A DNA stretch of 64,000 nt, from NCBI RefSeq assembly GCF_001050195.2, contig NZ_DF967965.1, positions 550,744-614,743 of the forward strand, given 5' to 3'. The number at the start of each line of letters is the position of its first letter. The stretch's first letter is position 1. Source of the DNA: Anaerolinea thermolimosa (GTDB lineage Bacteria; Chloroflexota; Anaerolineae; Anaerolineales; Anaerolineaceae). This document shows positions 16,349 through 24,565 of the stretch, piece after piece. Under the pieces are notes generated by a model that was not told where the DNA came from, ran no database searches, and saw only the letters and a program-made list of their open reading frames with translations. Both the position numbers and the translations under genes were made by a program.

Positions 16349-17935
16349 TTACTCCCGTTGCCAGACCCATTCTCCATCGATCATGGTGGCCGCAGGCTGA
16401 ACGGTGAACAACTCTTGAGGGGGGATATCGAGGGGTGACGCATCCAGCAGGATAAGATCGGCCAGGAAACCCGGGGCGAGCCTGCCGAGAGCATTTTCCC
16501 ACCCGGCCGCAAAAGCCGGTCCGGTGGTATAACCGGCCAGAGCTTCGGTAAAGCTCAACCGCTGTGCTGGATACCAGCCTTCGGAGGAGGGGGTGCCATC
16601 CTGGCGCTGGCGGGTGACCGCGGCGTGAATACCCCACCATGGGTTGGGTGATTCTACGGGCGCATCCGATCCAAAGGCCAGGCGGGTTCCGCGTTCGAGG
16701 AGGGTGCGGTAGGCATACGCACCCTGTGAACGTGTTCCCCAGTAACGATCGGCAATGAGCATATCTGAAGCGGCATGGATGGGCTGGACTGAGGCGATAA
16801 TATCCAGTTCAGCCAGTTTTCCCAGGTCGTCTGGATGCAGGCATTGTACATGTTCAATTCGGTGGCGCAGAGGAGCCAGGCCGTTCCGCTTTTCGTAAGC
16901 GCGCAGTTGCCGGTAGGCTTCGAGCACTTCATGGTTAGCACGATCACCAATGGCATGAATGGCCAGGCTGAGGCCACCTGTAACTGCCTGCTGGCCATAT
17001 TCCAAAATTTGCTCGGCGTCGAGGAAGAGAATGCCGGTGTTACCGGGATTATCCTCATAAGGCTGGAGCATGGCCGCGGTGTGTGGGCCCAGAGCGCCAT
17101 CGGCAAACAATTTCACCGATCCGATGCGCAGGTGAGGGCTTCCAAACCCACTGCGCAACCCGAGACGGGTGGCTTCTGACAGCATTTCAAGTGGAATGCC
17201 CTTAACCACGCGTAGCTTCAGGGCACCCCGGGCATCGAGTACCTGTAAGGCGGAGAAACAACGCGCCTGATCATAATCATGAACGCCGGTCAATCCCAGG
17301 CTGAAGAGGATACGCTGGGCGGTTTCTATATCGCCGGCCAGTTCTTCAACCGAGGGCGGGGGGATCACCCTCTCAACCAGTTCCATGGCGGTTTCAAGCA
17401 GGATTCCGGTGGGCCGGCCGTTTTCATCGCGCAGGAGTTTCCCACCCTGGGGATCAGGGGTATGTTCGGTGATGCCTGCCAGGCGCAGGGCTGCAGTGTT
17501 GGCCCAGGCGGCATGAACAGATTTGGCTGTCAGGTATACTGGATGATTCGGCGCGACCTGATCGAGATCGCTGGCAGAGCCGAAGCCTTCGGGCCAGAGA
17601 TTCTGATTCCAGCCGTGTCCGCGAATCCACTGTCCGGGGGTAACAGAGCGGGCCCGTTGAGCTACCCGTTTCAGGCATTCGGCACGCGTGAGGGTTTCAC
17701 AGTCCACGGTGGCAAGGCTGCGGGCGTAGTATTCCAGGTGGATATGGGCATCGGTAAGGCCGGGTAAAACCGTCTTGCCTTCCAGGTTTTCACGAATAGT
17801 ATGTGGCCCAGCCAGAGAGAGGATGGCATCGTCTGACCCGATGGCGAGGATGCGCCCCTGTTCAATCGCCAGGGCACTGACGATGGGTTGTTCGGGATGG
17901 TTCGTGTAGATGCGGCCGTTAAAGAGAATTTTCAT
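16349..17935 (-). CDS. YtcJ-like amidohydrolase (amidohydrolase family 3)
   Basis: A 528-residue metal-dependent hydrolase of the TIM-barrel amidohydrolase superfamily. It shows the N-terminal metal site LTDAHIHLEYYA (HxH), the central HAIGDRANHEVLEAY and RHRIEHVQC histidines, and the late aspartate FGSDAPVESPNPWW. YtcJ-like enzymes hydrolyse amide or carbamate bonds of largely unknown substrates. Its start overlaps the ParB stop by four bases, and the MshEN-kinase gene follows seven bases after its stop, so it is deep inside the leftward operon. Its link to partitioning or signalling is unclear. Confidence 0.9.
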   Translation of the reverse strand: MKILFNGRIYTNHPEQPIVSALAIEQGRILAIGSDDAILSLAGPHTIRENLEGKTVLPGLTDAHIHLEYYARSLATVDCETLTRAECLKRVAQRARSVTPGQWIRGHGWNQNLWPEGFGSASDLDQVAPNHPVYLTAKSVHAAWANTAALRLAGITEHTPDPQGGKLLRDENGRPTGILLETAMELVERVIPPPSVEELAGDIETAQRILFSLGLTGVHDYDQARCFSALQVLDARGALKLRVVKGIPLEMLSEATRLGLRSGFGSPHLRIGSVKLFADGALGPHTAAMLQPYEDNPGNTGILFLDAEQILEYGQQAVTGGLSLAIHAIGDRANHEVLEAYRQLRAYEKRNGLAPLRHRIEHVQCLHPDDLGKLAELDIIASVQPIHAASDMLIADRYWGTRSQGAYAYRTLLERGTRLAFGSDAPVESPNPWWGIHAAVTRQRQDGTPSSEGWYPAQRLSFTEALAGYTTGPAFAAGWENALGRLAPGFLADLILLDASPLDIPPQELFTVQPAATMIDGEWVWQRE

Positions 17936-18792
17936 GGTTTCTCATTCCCCAGAAGGTGTGTAATTAAATGATCCAGCTCTTCCTCAGAGTAATAATAAAG
18001 CACCAGAGATCCTCCGCGTTTTCCGTGGCGTATGGCAACCCGGGTGCCCAGCCTGTTACGCAGGCGTTCTTCTAGTTCCAGTACTTCGGGAGCAGGCGCC
18101 CGGGCTGACTTCCGCGGCGGGCGCTCGCCTGCCAGCTTGCGAACCAGTTCCTCGGCCTGACGCACGGTCAGCTTGTGTTCCAGGATGGTTTTTAAGGCGG
18201 CAAGCTGGGCCGAGGGATGATCCAACCCCAGCAGGGCGCGGGCGTGGCCTTCACTGATCTGCCCGTTTTGGAGGGCATCTTTAACCTCTGGAGGGAGTTT
18301 TTGCAACCGCAGGGTATTGGTGATGGCTTCGCGGCTTTTTCCTACCCGCTGGGCAATTTCTTCGTGACGCAGCCCAAATTCATCCACCAGCTGTTGATAG
18401 GCTTCGGCCATTTCAAGCGGTGAGAGGTCGGCCCGCTGGATATTTTCGATCAGGGCAAGCTCAAGGCGCTCCTGGTCACTGGCATTGCGCACGATGGCCG
18501 GCACCTGATTCAGACCGGCCAGACGGGCGGCCCTCAGGCGGCGCTCGCCTGCGATGAGGATGTATTGATCAGTGCCGGGTTCGGTGGTGACGATGAGAGG
18601 CTGGAGTACCCCATGCTCCTGGATTGAGGCGGCGAGCTCGTGGAGCGATTCATCCTCCACATCCATGCGCGGTTGACGGGGATTGGGAATAATGCGATCA
18701 ACTGGAAGGTATACAAACCCGCCGGATGGCGTTTGTTCCCCTTCGGGGATTAAAGCCCCCAGTCCTCTTCCCAGCCCACCTCGTTTGACCAT
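17932..18792 (-). CDS. parB: Chromosome-partitioning protein ParB (Spo0J-like)
   Basis: A 286-residue ParB. The N-terminal RGGLGRGLGALIP tail is the usual ParA-activating peptide. The CTP-binding ParB/Srx domain carries IIPNPRQPR and GERRLRAARLAG (82-93), followed by ENIQRADLSPLEMAEAYQQL, an HTH (RHEEIAQRVGKSREAITNTL) and a C-terminal dimerisation region. The protein slides on DNA around parS and helps segregate replication origins. I took the ATG six bases after GAGGAGG; an ATG five codons upstream would overlap parA. No parS consensus site was seen in the window. Confidence 0.95.
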   Translation of the reverse strand: MVKRGGLGRGLGALIPEGEQTPSGGFVYLPVDRIIPNPRQPRMDVEDESLHELAASIQEHGVLQPLIVTTEPGTDQYILIAGERRLRAARLAGLNQVPAIVRNASDQERLELALIENIQRADLSPLEMAEAYQQLVDEFGLRHEEIAQRVGKSREAITNTLRLQKLPPEVKDALQNGQISEGHARALLGLDHPSAQLAALKTILEHKLTVRQAEELVRKLAGERPPRKSARAPAPEVLELEERLRNRLGTRVAIRHGKRGGSLVLYYYSEEELDHLITHLLGNEKP

Positions 18793-18803
18793 GCTTTGCC
18801 TCC

Positions 18804-19595
18804 TCAATCAGCAAACTGAGGAATGTGTACCCCGTCTTCGGCTAAAATTTCTCGAGCCAGGGCTTCATAGGCGCGGGCGGCGACCGAATCGGGAGCGTAC
18901 ACCGAAATGGGCTTGCCATACGAAGGGGCTTCGGCCAGGCGGATGCTGCGCGGGATGATGGCTTTGAAAACCTGATCGGGAAAGTACCGGCGAACTTCGC
19001 TGACCACGTCAGTGGCAAGCCGGGTGCGCCCGTCATACATGGTAAGGATGACTCCGCGGATGCGCAATTCAGGGAACAGGGATGTGCGTACCCGATGAAT
19101 GGTTTGAGTCAACTGGCCGAGGCCCTCCAGGGCAAGGTATTCGCACTGTACGGGAATGATCACCCCATCTCTGGCGGCTACCAGACCGTTGACGGTCAGC
19201 AACCCCAGGGAAGGGGGGCAGTCGATCAGGATGTAATGATACCGGTCGGCAACGCTCTCCAGGACGTTGCGCAGGCGTTCTTCGCGGTGGGGGAGGTCGA
19301 TCAACTCGATCTCAGCTCCAGCGAGAGCCGGCGAAGCGGGAAGCAGTGAAATTTTTAACCGGGGGTTGTGCAGGACATGAGCTGCCAGAGGGGCCTGACC
19401 GATTAAAACCTCATACGTTCCCTGTCGGACGGTGTTTTTATCCACTCCCAGCGACGAAGTGGCATTGGCCTGAGGGTCAAGGTCAATCAAAAGTACGCGT
19501 TGCCCGAAATACCCCAGGTAAGCGCCCAGGTTAATTGCCGAGGTGGTCTTACCAACCCCTCCCTTCTGGTTAACGAGAGAATAAATGCGTGCCAT
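18804..19595 (-). CDS. parA: Chromosome-partitioning ATPase ParA (Soj-like)
   Basis: A 263-residue Walker-type ParA ATPase without an N-terminal HTH, hence the chromosomal Soj class. The deviant Walker A KGGVGKTT (11-18), LLIDLDPQANATSSLG and IIDCPPSLGLLTVN-type motifs (here LIDCPPSLGLL), plus VPVQCEYLALEGL, are all present. ATP-driven DNA binding moves ParB-bound origins. The ATG four bases after the PfkB stop was preferred over one seven codons upstream, because family members begin directly with the P-loop strand (MARIYSLVNQ). parB follows after 11 bases. Confidence 0.95.
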   Translation of the reverse strand: MARIYSLVNQKGGVGKTTSAINLGAYLGYFGQRVLLIDLDPQANATSSLGVDKNTVRQGTYEVLIGQAPLAAHVLHNPRLKISLLPASPALAGAEIELIDLPHREERLRNVLESVADRYHYILIDCPPSLGLLTVNGLVAARDGVIIPVQCEYLALEGLGQLTQTIHRVRTSLFPELRIRGVILTMYDGRTRLATDVVSEVRRYFPDQVFKAIIPRSIRLAEAPSYGKPISVYAPDSVAARAYEALAREILAEDGVHIPQFAD

Positions 19596-19599
19596 AATC

Positions 19600-20460
19600 T
19601 CAGGGCTTCTCAACAATTTCGGTCATGCAGAGTTGAATTTCATCGTGGGTTGGGGTTCCCAGGAGCCCCCTGCGGGTGACACTGAAAGCGGCAAGCTGGG
19701 TGGCGAATCGTCCAGCTTCCCACGGGTCACGAGTTTGATGCAGGCGAGAAAAGAACGCCGCGGCAAAGATATCTCCTGCGCCTGTGGAATCAACTTCAGT
19801 CATGACGGGAGGGCGAAAGCGTCGCACGTCGCCATTCCAGTAAATCCGTGCTCCTGCCGCACCTTCGGTAACGGCCAGGATGCGGATGTGGGAAGAAAAC
19901 TCTTCCACATATCTTTCATCATTCTGGACATCTTCAATGCTGAACACAGCGGCGGTGGCATTCCCGAGCACAAAGCCTGCTTCGGGCCACTCGCTGAAGT
20001 GTACCCGTCCGGTGTTGTCCCATGAGCGCATCCAGCCCTGAGGGGTGAGGCCGATCAACGCGTCTGGGAAGGCGCGTACCAGGGCAGGATCTACCTCTCC
20101 GGCCACAGGAGCCAGATGAACAATGGGAGCCTTGCGCCAGTGGTCAGGCACAAGGGAGAGGTTCAGGTCGGGGGCGCGTTTGTGAATGCGCTGGATGCGT
20201 CCATGCGGGGTCTGGATGTTTTCGAAGGTGGTGCTCTCTTCAGAGCGCATTCCGGCGATGGGGATACCGGCCAGTTCGGGGGCGTCAAGACAGCCATTGC
20301 AGGCGGTAACAATGCCCACCTGATGCCCAAGGGCGCGGGCAGTCAGCGCGGAATAAGAGGCTGTTCCACCGATAAGTATTCCATCGGGGGTCAGGTCCTG
20401 CGTGATATGACCAATGATCAGGTAATCGATGGTTCCCGGAGGATTAAGGCGATACATCAT
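19600..20460 (-). CDS. PfkB-family (ribokinase-like) sugar kinase
   Basis: A 286-residue PfkB-family kinase that phosphorylates a sugar or nucleoside with ATP. The N-terminal YLIIGHITQDL and IGGTASYSALTARALG segment and the C-terminal anion hole DSTGAGDIFAAAFF, with the catalytic aspartate, are clear. The exact substrate is not predictable. It begins ATGATG, and the second ATG is an equally possible start; no strong ribosome-binding site is present. It sits between the zinc-ribbon membrane protein and parA with short gaps, so it belongs to the same long leftward unit. Confidence 0.87.
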   Translation of the reverse strand: MMYRLNPPGTIDYLIIGHITQDLTPDGILIGGTASYSALTARALGHQVGIVTACNGCLDAPELAGIPIAGMRSEESTTFENIQTPHGRIQRIHKRAPDLNLSLVPDHWRKAPIVHLAPVAGEVDPALVRAFPDALIGLTPQGWMRSWDNTGRVHFSEWPEAGFVLGNATAAVFSIEDVQNDERYVEEFSSHIRILAVTEGAAGARIYWNGDVRRFRPPVMTEVDSTGAGDIFAAAFFSRLHQTRDPWEAGRFATQLAAFSVTRRGLLGTPTHDEIQLCMTEIVEKP

Positions 20461-20478
20461 GGGTAAGTACCTGTGGGT

Positions 20479-21027
20479 TTACGGGAGATCAGACTGAGAA
20501 GAGACGCCTGAGTTCGCCATGGGGTCGTTTTCGATATCTCCGGCGAGGTTACGCAGGGCATCATCAACAGTAAGGTTTTCCCGGCGCATACCGGGGGCGG
20601 GGGTGCCACAGTAGGGGCAAAGGTTCCAGGCCAGCTCAATGGGTCTGCCACACTGATGGCAGGGCTTTTTAAGGCGGGTATAACATGCCGGGCAGGCCAC
20701 CCAGTCTTCGCGCACACGCCGCCCGCACCCCGGGCAGAGGCTGGATTCCTCAATGGACTGGAGCAAAGCCTCTTCTTCCAGAGTTTGCTGGAATTCCTCT
20801 TCCTGGGTCTGGGGGGGACGGAGGATCAGGTAGATCAGGATGCCGGGCAGGAATAAAATGGCTACCACCAGCACGGCGAGAATGCGCAACAGAGGGTCGC
20901 GCGAGCGGCGACGGATGTCGCGGTAGGCCCAGATGATCAGACTGAGCCAGAGGGCAATCAAAAAAGCAGCCGCATAACCGGTGGCAATTAAAATGAAGTT
21001 GTTGAGAGTAGAAGGATTCAGGGTCAT
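20479..21027 (-). CDS. Two-TM protein with double zinc ribbon
   Basis: A 182-residue membrane protein. Two hydrophobic helices (about residues 9-31 and 44-68) are followed by an acidic linker and a double zinc ribbon made of four CxxC pairs: CPGCGRR, CPACYTR, CHQCGRP and CPYCGTP. It starts the leftward 13-gene run. The function is unknown; such membrane-bound zinc ribbons often act as scaffolds. The TATAAT-like -10 (complement of 21046-21051) lies 18 bases upstream of the start. Confidence 0.8.
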   Translation of the reverse strand: MTLNPSTLNNFILIATGYAAAFLIALWLSLIIWAYRDIRRRSRDPLLRILAVLVVAILFLPGILIYLILRPPQTQEEEFQQTLEEEALLQSIEESSLCPGCGRRVREDWVACPACYTRLKKPCHQCGRPIELAWNLCPYCGTPAPGMRRENLTVDDALRNLAGDIENDPMANSGVSSQSDLP

Positions 21028-21045
21028 GAAGGACTCCGTGAAAAA

Positions 21046-21051
21046 ATTATA
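21046..21051 (-). promoter_or_regulatory. -10 element for the leftward 13-gene unit
   Basis: TATAAT on the minus strand, 18 bases before the zinc-ribbon gene's ATG, with a leader containing GGAGT. No good -35 hexamer was found at 16-18 bases. On the other strand TATACT (21072-21077) could serve radC; its -35 is also weak. Confidence 0.4.
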
Positions 21052-21122
21052 GCATGGATAGATAGTTCAGCTATACTTTCCTTCAACCAGGGATGTCATG
21101 GAAATGGAGATTGAGCGAACCA

Positions 21123-21824
21123 ATGGTCAAAGAAACCCGCCCTACCTACCGCATCACCGATTTACAAACCGATGACCGTCCGCGGGAGCGGCTTGCGTCA
21201 CTGGGTGCTGAAGCCTTGAGCAATGCCGAATTATTAGCCATTCTGCTCAGGGTGGGGGTGGCTGGAGAAAACGCGGTGCAGATGGGGCAACGTCTTTTGA
21301 CCGACATGGGAGGGTGGCGCGGTCTTCAGCAGGCCAAATTCTCAGAAGTTTGCCGACAGCGGGGTGTGGGGGCAGCCAAGGCGGCCCAGATCAAAGCCGC
21401 CATTGAAATTGGCCGCAGGCTGGCGGTACAATCTCCGGAAGAAAGGCCAGAGATCCACAACCCAAAGGATGCTGCTGAACTGGTATGTTACGAAATGGGA
21501 GCCCTGGAGCAGGAGCATTTACGGGTCATTCTTCTTGATACGCGTAACCGTGTCCTTTCTATTGAACGGCTGTACATTGGCTCACTCAATGCTTCGACGG
21601 TGAGGGTTGGCGAGTTGTTTCGAGCGGCGATCCTCCGCAACGCGGCTTCTATTATTGTGGTGCACAACCATCCCAGCGGCGACCCGACGCCCAGCCCCGA
21701 AGATATTGCCCTCACGCGTTCCATGGTGCAATCGGGGAAGTTGCTGGATATTGAGGTTTTAGATCATCTCGTGATCGGCCATAACCGGTGGGTTAGCCTG
21801 AAAGAGCGGGGACTGGGGTTTTAA
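21123..21824 (+). CDS. radC: RadC-like JAB-domain protein
   Basis: A 233-residue RadC/YeeS-family protein. The N-terminal helix-hairpin-helix region has [20 protein letters not shown] and ILLRVG. The C-terminal MPN+/JAB metalloprotease-like domain has the metal site [19 protein letters not shown]. Despite the name, a role in DNA repair is not established for this family. I prefer the second in-frame ATG, since the family normally begins a few residues before the DDRPRERL segment; the upstream ATG at 21093 has a poorly placed AGGG. Confidence 0.92.
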   Translation: MVKETRPTYRITDLQTDDRPRERLASLGAEALSNAELLAILLRVGVAGENAVQMGQRLLTDMGGWRGLQQAKFSEVCRQRGVGAAKAAQIKAAIEIGRRLAVQSPEERPEIHNPKDAAELVCYEMGALEQEHLRVILLDTRNRVLSIERLYIGSLNASTVRVGELFRAAILRNAASIIVVHNHPSGDPTPSPEDIALTRSMVQSGKLLDIEVLDHLVIGHNRWVSLKERGLGF

Positions 21825-21833
21825 ATGGGTCTC

Positions 21834-21862
21834 TTGACCAAATTTCGCTTCCCGGATAAAAT
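21834..21862 (+). promoter_or_regulatory. Promoter for ffh
   Basis: TTGACC (21834-21839) and TAAAAT (21857-21862) are 17 bases apart, with an expected start near 21869. The leader then begins with the hairpin at 21875-21890. Confidence 0.65.
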
Positions 21863-21874
21863 CACCCCTTGCGG

Positions 21875-21890
21875 CCTCCCGTAAGGGAGG
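21875..21890 (+). promoter_or_regulatory. Leader hairpin covering a Shine-Dalgarno sequence
   Basis: CCTCCC, the tetraloop GTAA, then GGGAGG form a perfect six-base-pair stem. The right arm GGGAGG is the ribosome-binding site of an eight-codon frame that starts six bases later. The stem has no T-run, so it is not a classic terminator. Confidence 0.55.
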
Positions 21891-21896
21891 TGAATT

Positions 21897-21923
21897 ATGA
21901 ATTGTCTTTCAAAGATGGGATAA
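21897..21923 (+). CDS. Eight-codon upstream reading frame before ffh
   Basis: ATG to TAA encodes MNCLSKMG. It has an ideal Shine-Dalgarno sequence (GGGAGG, six bases upstream), whereas ffh, three bases after its stop, has only a weak GGGA/AAGG nearby. The arrangement suggests that ribosomes ending here restart at the ffh GTG. The peptide itself may have no function. Confidence 0.4.
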   Translation: MNCLSKMG

Positions 21924-21926
21924 GGC

Positions 21927-23249
21927 GTGTTCGAAAATCTGACCAGTCGGCTTGAAACCATTTTCCAGAACCTGCGGCGGCGCGGAAAGCTCAGCGAGCA
22001 GGATGTGGATGCCGTGATGCGCGAGGTGCGCCTGGCGCTCCTCGAAGCCGACGTGCATTATTCGGTGGTTAAAGATTTCGTCAGCCGGGTGCGCGAACGC
22101 AGTATCGGAGCCGAAGTGTCGCGCGCTTTAAATCCTGCCCAGCAGGTGATCAAAATCGTGCATGAAGAATTGATTGCCACGCTGGGTGAACCGGCAAGGC
22201 TCAACCTGACCGGTCCAAAGCCCTGGACGATCATGCTGGTGGGTTTACAGGGCTCCGGGAAAACCACAGCCACTGCCAAGCTGGCGCGTTTTCTGCGCGG
22301 GCAGGGGGAACGGGTGATGATGGTAGCCGCTGACCCTTACCGGCCGGCGGCGGTCAAGCAGTTGCAGACCCTGGGTGAAAGGGTGGGGGTGCCGGTATTT
22401 TATGAGGCTGGAGTTGCCCCTGCCGAGCTGGCCGCTCGGGCGGTGGATCAGGCTACCCGGGGCGGTTTTAGCGTGGTGCTGATCGACACCGCAGGGCGTT
22501 CGCAACTGGATGATGCTCTGATGACCGAGTTAAGGTCTATCAGTGCCAGGGTACGGCCGGTGGACGTATTGCTGGTTGTAGATGCAATGATCGGCCAGGA
22601 GGCGTTACGGGTAGCCCAGGGCTTTCGAGATTCGGTGGCCCTCACGGGCTTGATCATGACCAAGATCGAAGGAGATGCGCGCGGTGGTGCGGCTATTTCG
22701 ATCCGCAGTGTGACGGGTGTGCCGATTAAATTCCTGGGCACCGGTGAAAATGTAGAAGCTCTGGAGTCCTTCGACCCGGCCCGGCTGGCCAGCCGCATCC
22801 TGGGCATGGGAGATGTGATTGGGTTAATCGAGAAGGCCCAGCAGGCGTATGATGACCAGGCGGCCCGTGAACAGGCTGAGAAGATGCTCAGCGGTTCGTT
22901 TACGCTGGAAGATTTTGCCAGCCAGCTCCGTCAAATGCGTAAAATGGGTCCTTTTGCCCAGATCTTAGAAATGCTCCCCGGCCAGCTGGGGCAGGCGGCG
23001 CGAATGATCGATCCGCAGGATGCCGAGAAGCAGTTGAAACAGACGGAGGCGATCATTAACTCTATGACCAAAGAAGAGCGCCGAAACCCTGATCTTTTAA
23101 ATGCATCCCGAAGGCGACGGATCGCCCGCGGGTCGGGGACAGACGTTCAGGACGTGAACCGCCTGATGAAGCAGTTTCGTGAAGCGCAAAAGCTCTTTAA
23201 GACGTTTCAAAAAACCGGTGGCAAGCGCATGCCCCGGCTGTTTGGATAG
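21927..23249 (+). CDS. ffh: Signal recognition particle GTPase Ffh
   Basis: A 440-residue Ffh (SRP54), which binds signal sequences and SRP RNA and delivers ribosomes to FtsY at the membrane. The N domain begins FENLTSRLETIFQNLRRRGK. The G domain has G1 GLQGSGKTTATAKLA, ADPYRPAAVKQL, the DTAGR motif, TKIEGDARGGA and GTGENVEAL. The methionine-rich M domain occupies the last ~140 residues (QLRQMRKMGPFAQILEMLPG, RRRRIARGSGT). The start is GTG, which matches the usual FENL beginning. The SRP RNA gene is not in the window. Confidence 0.96.
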   Translation: MFENLTSRLETIFQNLRRRGKLSEQDVDAVMREVRLALLEADVHYSVVKDFVSRVRERSIGAEVSRALNPAQQVIKIVHEELIATLGEPARLNLTGPKPWTIMLVGLQGSGKTTATAKLARFLRGQGERVMMVAADPYRPAAVKQLQTLGERVGVPVFYEAGVAPAELAARAVDQATRGGFSVVLIDTAGRSQLDDALMTELRSISARVRPVDVLLVVDAMIGQEALRVAQGFRDSVALTGLIMTKIEGDARGGAAISIRSVTGVPIKFLGTGENVEALESFDPARLASRILGMGDVIGLIEKAQQAYDDQAAREQAEKMLSGSFTLEDFASQLRQMRKMGPFAQILEMLPGQLGQAARMIDPQDAEKQLKQTEAIINSMTKEERRNPDLLNASRRRRIARGSGTDVQDVNRLMKQFREAQKLFKTFQKTGGKRMPRLFG

Positions 23250-23263
23250 GGAGGGGAGGTCAG

Positions 23264-23298
23264 AGCAGTCTGCGCGTCCTTCCGCGCATCCCTCTGCT
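23264..23298 (+). promoter_or_regulatory. Two-part hairpin between ffh and rpsP
   Basis: AGCAG (23264-23268) pairs with CTGCT (23294-23298), enclosing TGCGCG (23271-23276) paired with CGCGCA (23283-23288) around a TCCTTC loop. There is no T-run, so it may be a weak terminator, an attenuator or a processing site. A TACAAT -10-like hexamer for rpsP follows at 23335-23340, without a good -35. Confidence 0.4.
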
Positions 23299-23372
23299 GC
23301 ACCGATACCCCTGCCTGTCGGGGAAAAAATACGTTACAATACAGGATAGATTGACAGAAGGAGTCAGATTCA

Positions 23373-23726
23373 ATGGTTCGTATTCGATTGCGCCGCATAG
23401 GCCTGAAGCAACAACCCAGCTACCGGATTGTAGCCGCGGACAAGGAAGCTCCGCGGGATGGGCGTTTTTTGGAGATTCTTGGTTTTTACAACCCTCGCAC
23501 CGAACCGTTCACGCTCGATGTTAAGGAAGACCGGATCTACCACTGGTTGAGCGTGGGTGCTCAGCCCAGCGAGTCGGTCGTCAAACTGCTTCAGAGCACC
23601 GGGGTGATGGATCGGTATGCCCGTTACAAAGCCGGTGAGCCGTTGGAAAAACTGCTTGAAGAGTCGAAAGCCTTTTTTGATAACCGAAAAGTAGAGACGC
23701 GCACCAGCGCGGCCTCACTGAAATAA
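23373..23726 (+). CDS. rpsP: 30S ribosomal protein S16
   Basis: A 117-residue S16, somewhat longer than the usual 80-90 residues because of a C-terminal tail ([19 protein letters not shown]). The core [40 protein letters not shown] and [17 protein letters not shown] is diagnostic. It helps 30S assembly. The start follows AGAAGGAGT. It heads the conserved rpsP-khpA-rimM group. Confidence 0.97.
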   Translation: MVRIRLRRIGLKQQPSYRIVAADKEAPRDGRFLEILGFYNPRTEPFTLDVKEDRIYHWLSVGAQPSESVVKLLQSTGVMDRYARYKAGEPLEKLLEESKAFFDNRKVETRTSAASLK

Positions 23727-23738
23727 CGAGGTTTTTCT

Positions 23739-23978
23739 GTGAAGGAATTGATCGAATACATTGCCCGCTCTCTGGTAGACCAGATTGACCGGGTGGAGGT
23801 GGCGCAGATGCGCGCTCCGGGTGGCAAAGTGCGCCTGGAGTTACGCGTGGCTCGCGATGATATGGGGCGAGTCATCGGTAAAAATGGCAGGGTGGCCAAT
23901 GCCATGCGCATTCTTCTGCGCGTTGCCGCCGCCCGTGAAGAGAAACAGGTCACTTTAGACGTGATCGAGCCGAGATGA
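23739..23978 (+). CDS. khpA: KH-domain RNA-binding protein KhpA
   Basis: A 79-residue single KH-domain protein (YlqC/KhpA). The signature IGKNGRVANAMRILLRVAA contains the GxxG loop (GKNG). KhpA pairs with KhpB and affects cell size and RNA metabolism in Gram-positive bacteria. The start is GTG, 12 bases after rpsP. Its end overlaps rimM by four bases (ATGA). Its place between rpsP and rimM is the standard bacterial order. Confidence 0.94.
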   Translation: MKELIEYIARSLVDQIDRVEVAQMRAPGGKVRLELRVARDDMGRVIGKNGRVANAMRILLRVAAAREEKQVTLDVIEPR

Positions 23979-24559
23979 GCCGGCGCAACCTGCCCAATCA
24001 CGATCAAGATACCCATCCTGAAAATCCGCAAAGCCGGCCAACCACAGGCTCGCTCGGCAAGGGCGAGCCTGTATTCATCGCGGTGGGCTTTTTACGCCGC
24101 GCCCATGGGCTTCATGGCGAGATGATCATGGATGTGTTGACGGATTTTCCCGAACGTCTTCCCAATCGGAAGGTTTTTTTAGGGGACGCCCGGGAAAGCC
24201 AGCAAATTCGTTCGATCAGGCCGTATCACAATGCGGCGCTGGTCACCCTGGACGGGGTGGATACCCCCGAAGCGGCGGCGAGGTATCGGAACACAGTGGT
24301 TTATGTTCGCGCTGACCAGTTGCCGCCGCTGCCGGAAGGCGAATACTATCATCATGAATTGCTTGGTCTGCAGGTGGTGACCGATGCAGGCGAAGTGGTA
24401 GGCATTCTGGAACAAATACTTGAGACGGGCGCCAATGATGTGTACCTCGTGCGCCGGGCCGATGGGACGGAACTGCTCCTCCCTGTGGTAGAGGAGGTTA
24501 TCCTTGCCTATGAAGTGCCCCAGGGTCGCATTGTGGTGCGCCTGCAAGAGTGGGGATAA
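23975..24559 (+). CDS. rimM: Ribosome maturation factor RimM
   Basis: A 194-residue RimM, which assists maturation of the 30S head and binds S19. After a hydrophilic extension of ~30 residues, the RimM N domain begins VAVGFLRRAHGLHGEM-like (here IAVGFLRRAHGLHGEM), continues with EAAARYRNTVVYVRADQL, and the PRC-barrel part has YYHHELLGLQVVTDAGEVVG and DGTELLLPVVEEVI. The start overlaps khpA. The usual following genes trmD and rplS are absent; dprA comes instead. Confidence 0.94.
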   Translation: MSRRNLPNHDQDTHPENPQSRPTTGSLGKGEPVFIAVGFLRRAHGLHGEMIMDVLTDFPERLPNRKVFLGDARESQQIRSIRPYHNAALVTLDGVDTPEAAARYRNTVVYVRADQLPPLPEGEYYHHELLGLQVVTDAGEVVGILEQILETGANDVYLVRRADGTELLLPVVEEVILAYEVPQGRIVVRLQEWG

Positions 24560-24565
24560 AACCAG

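Noticed and set aside
17932-19595. parAB as a sign of the replication origin
   Set aside because: No dnaA, dnaN, gyr, mnmG or rsmG gene and no DnaA box cluster is nearby.
21875-21890. Rho-independent terminator between radC and ffh
   Set aside because: The stem has only six pairs and no T-run; its right arm is a ribosome-binding site.
21825-21926. Possible small SRP RNA gene beside ffh
   Set aside because: The region is 102 bases and lacks the conserved GGTC...GGAAGGAAGCAGC-like loop; it is better explained as the ffh leader.
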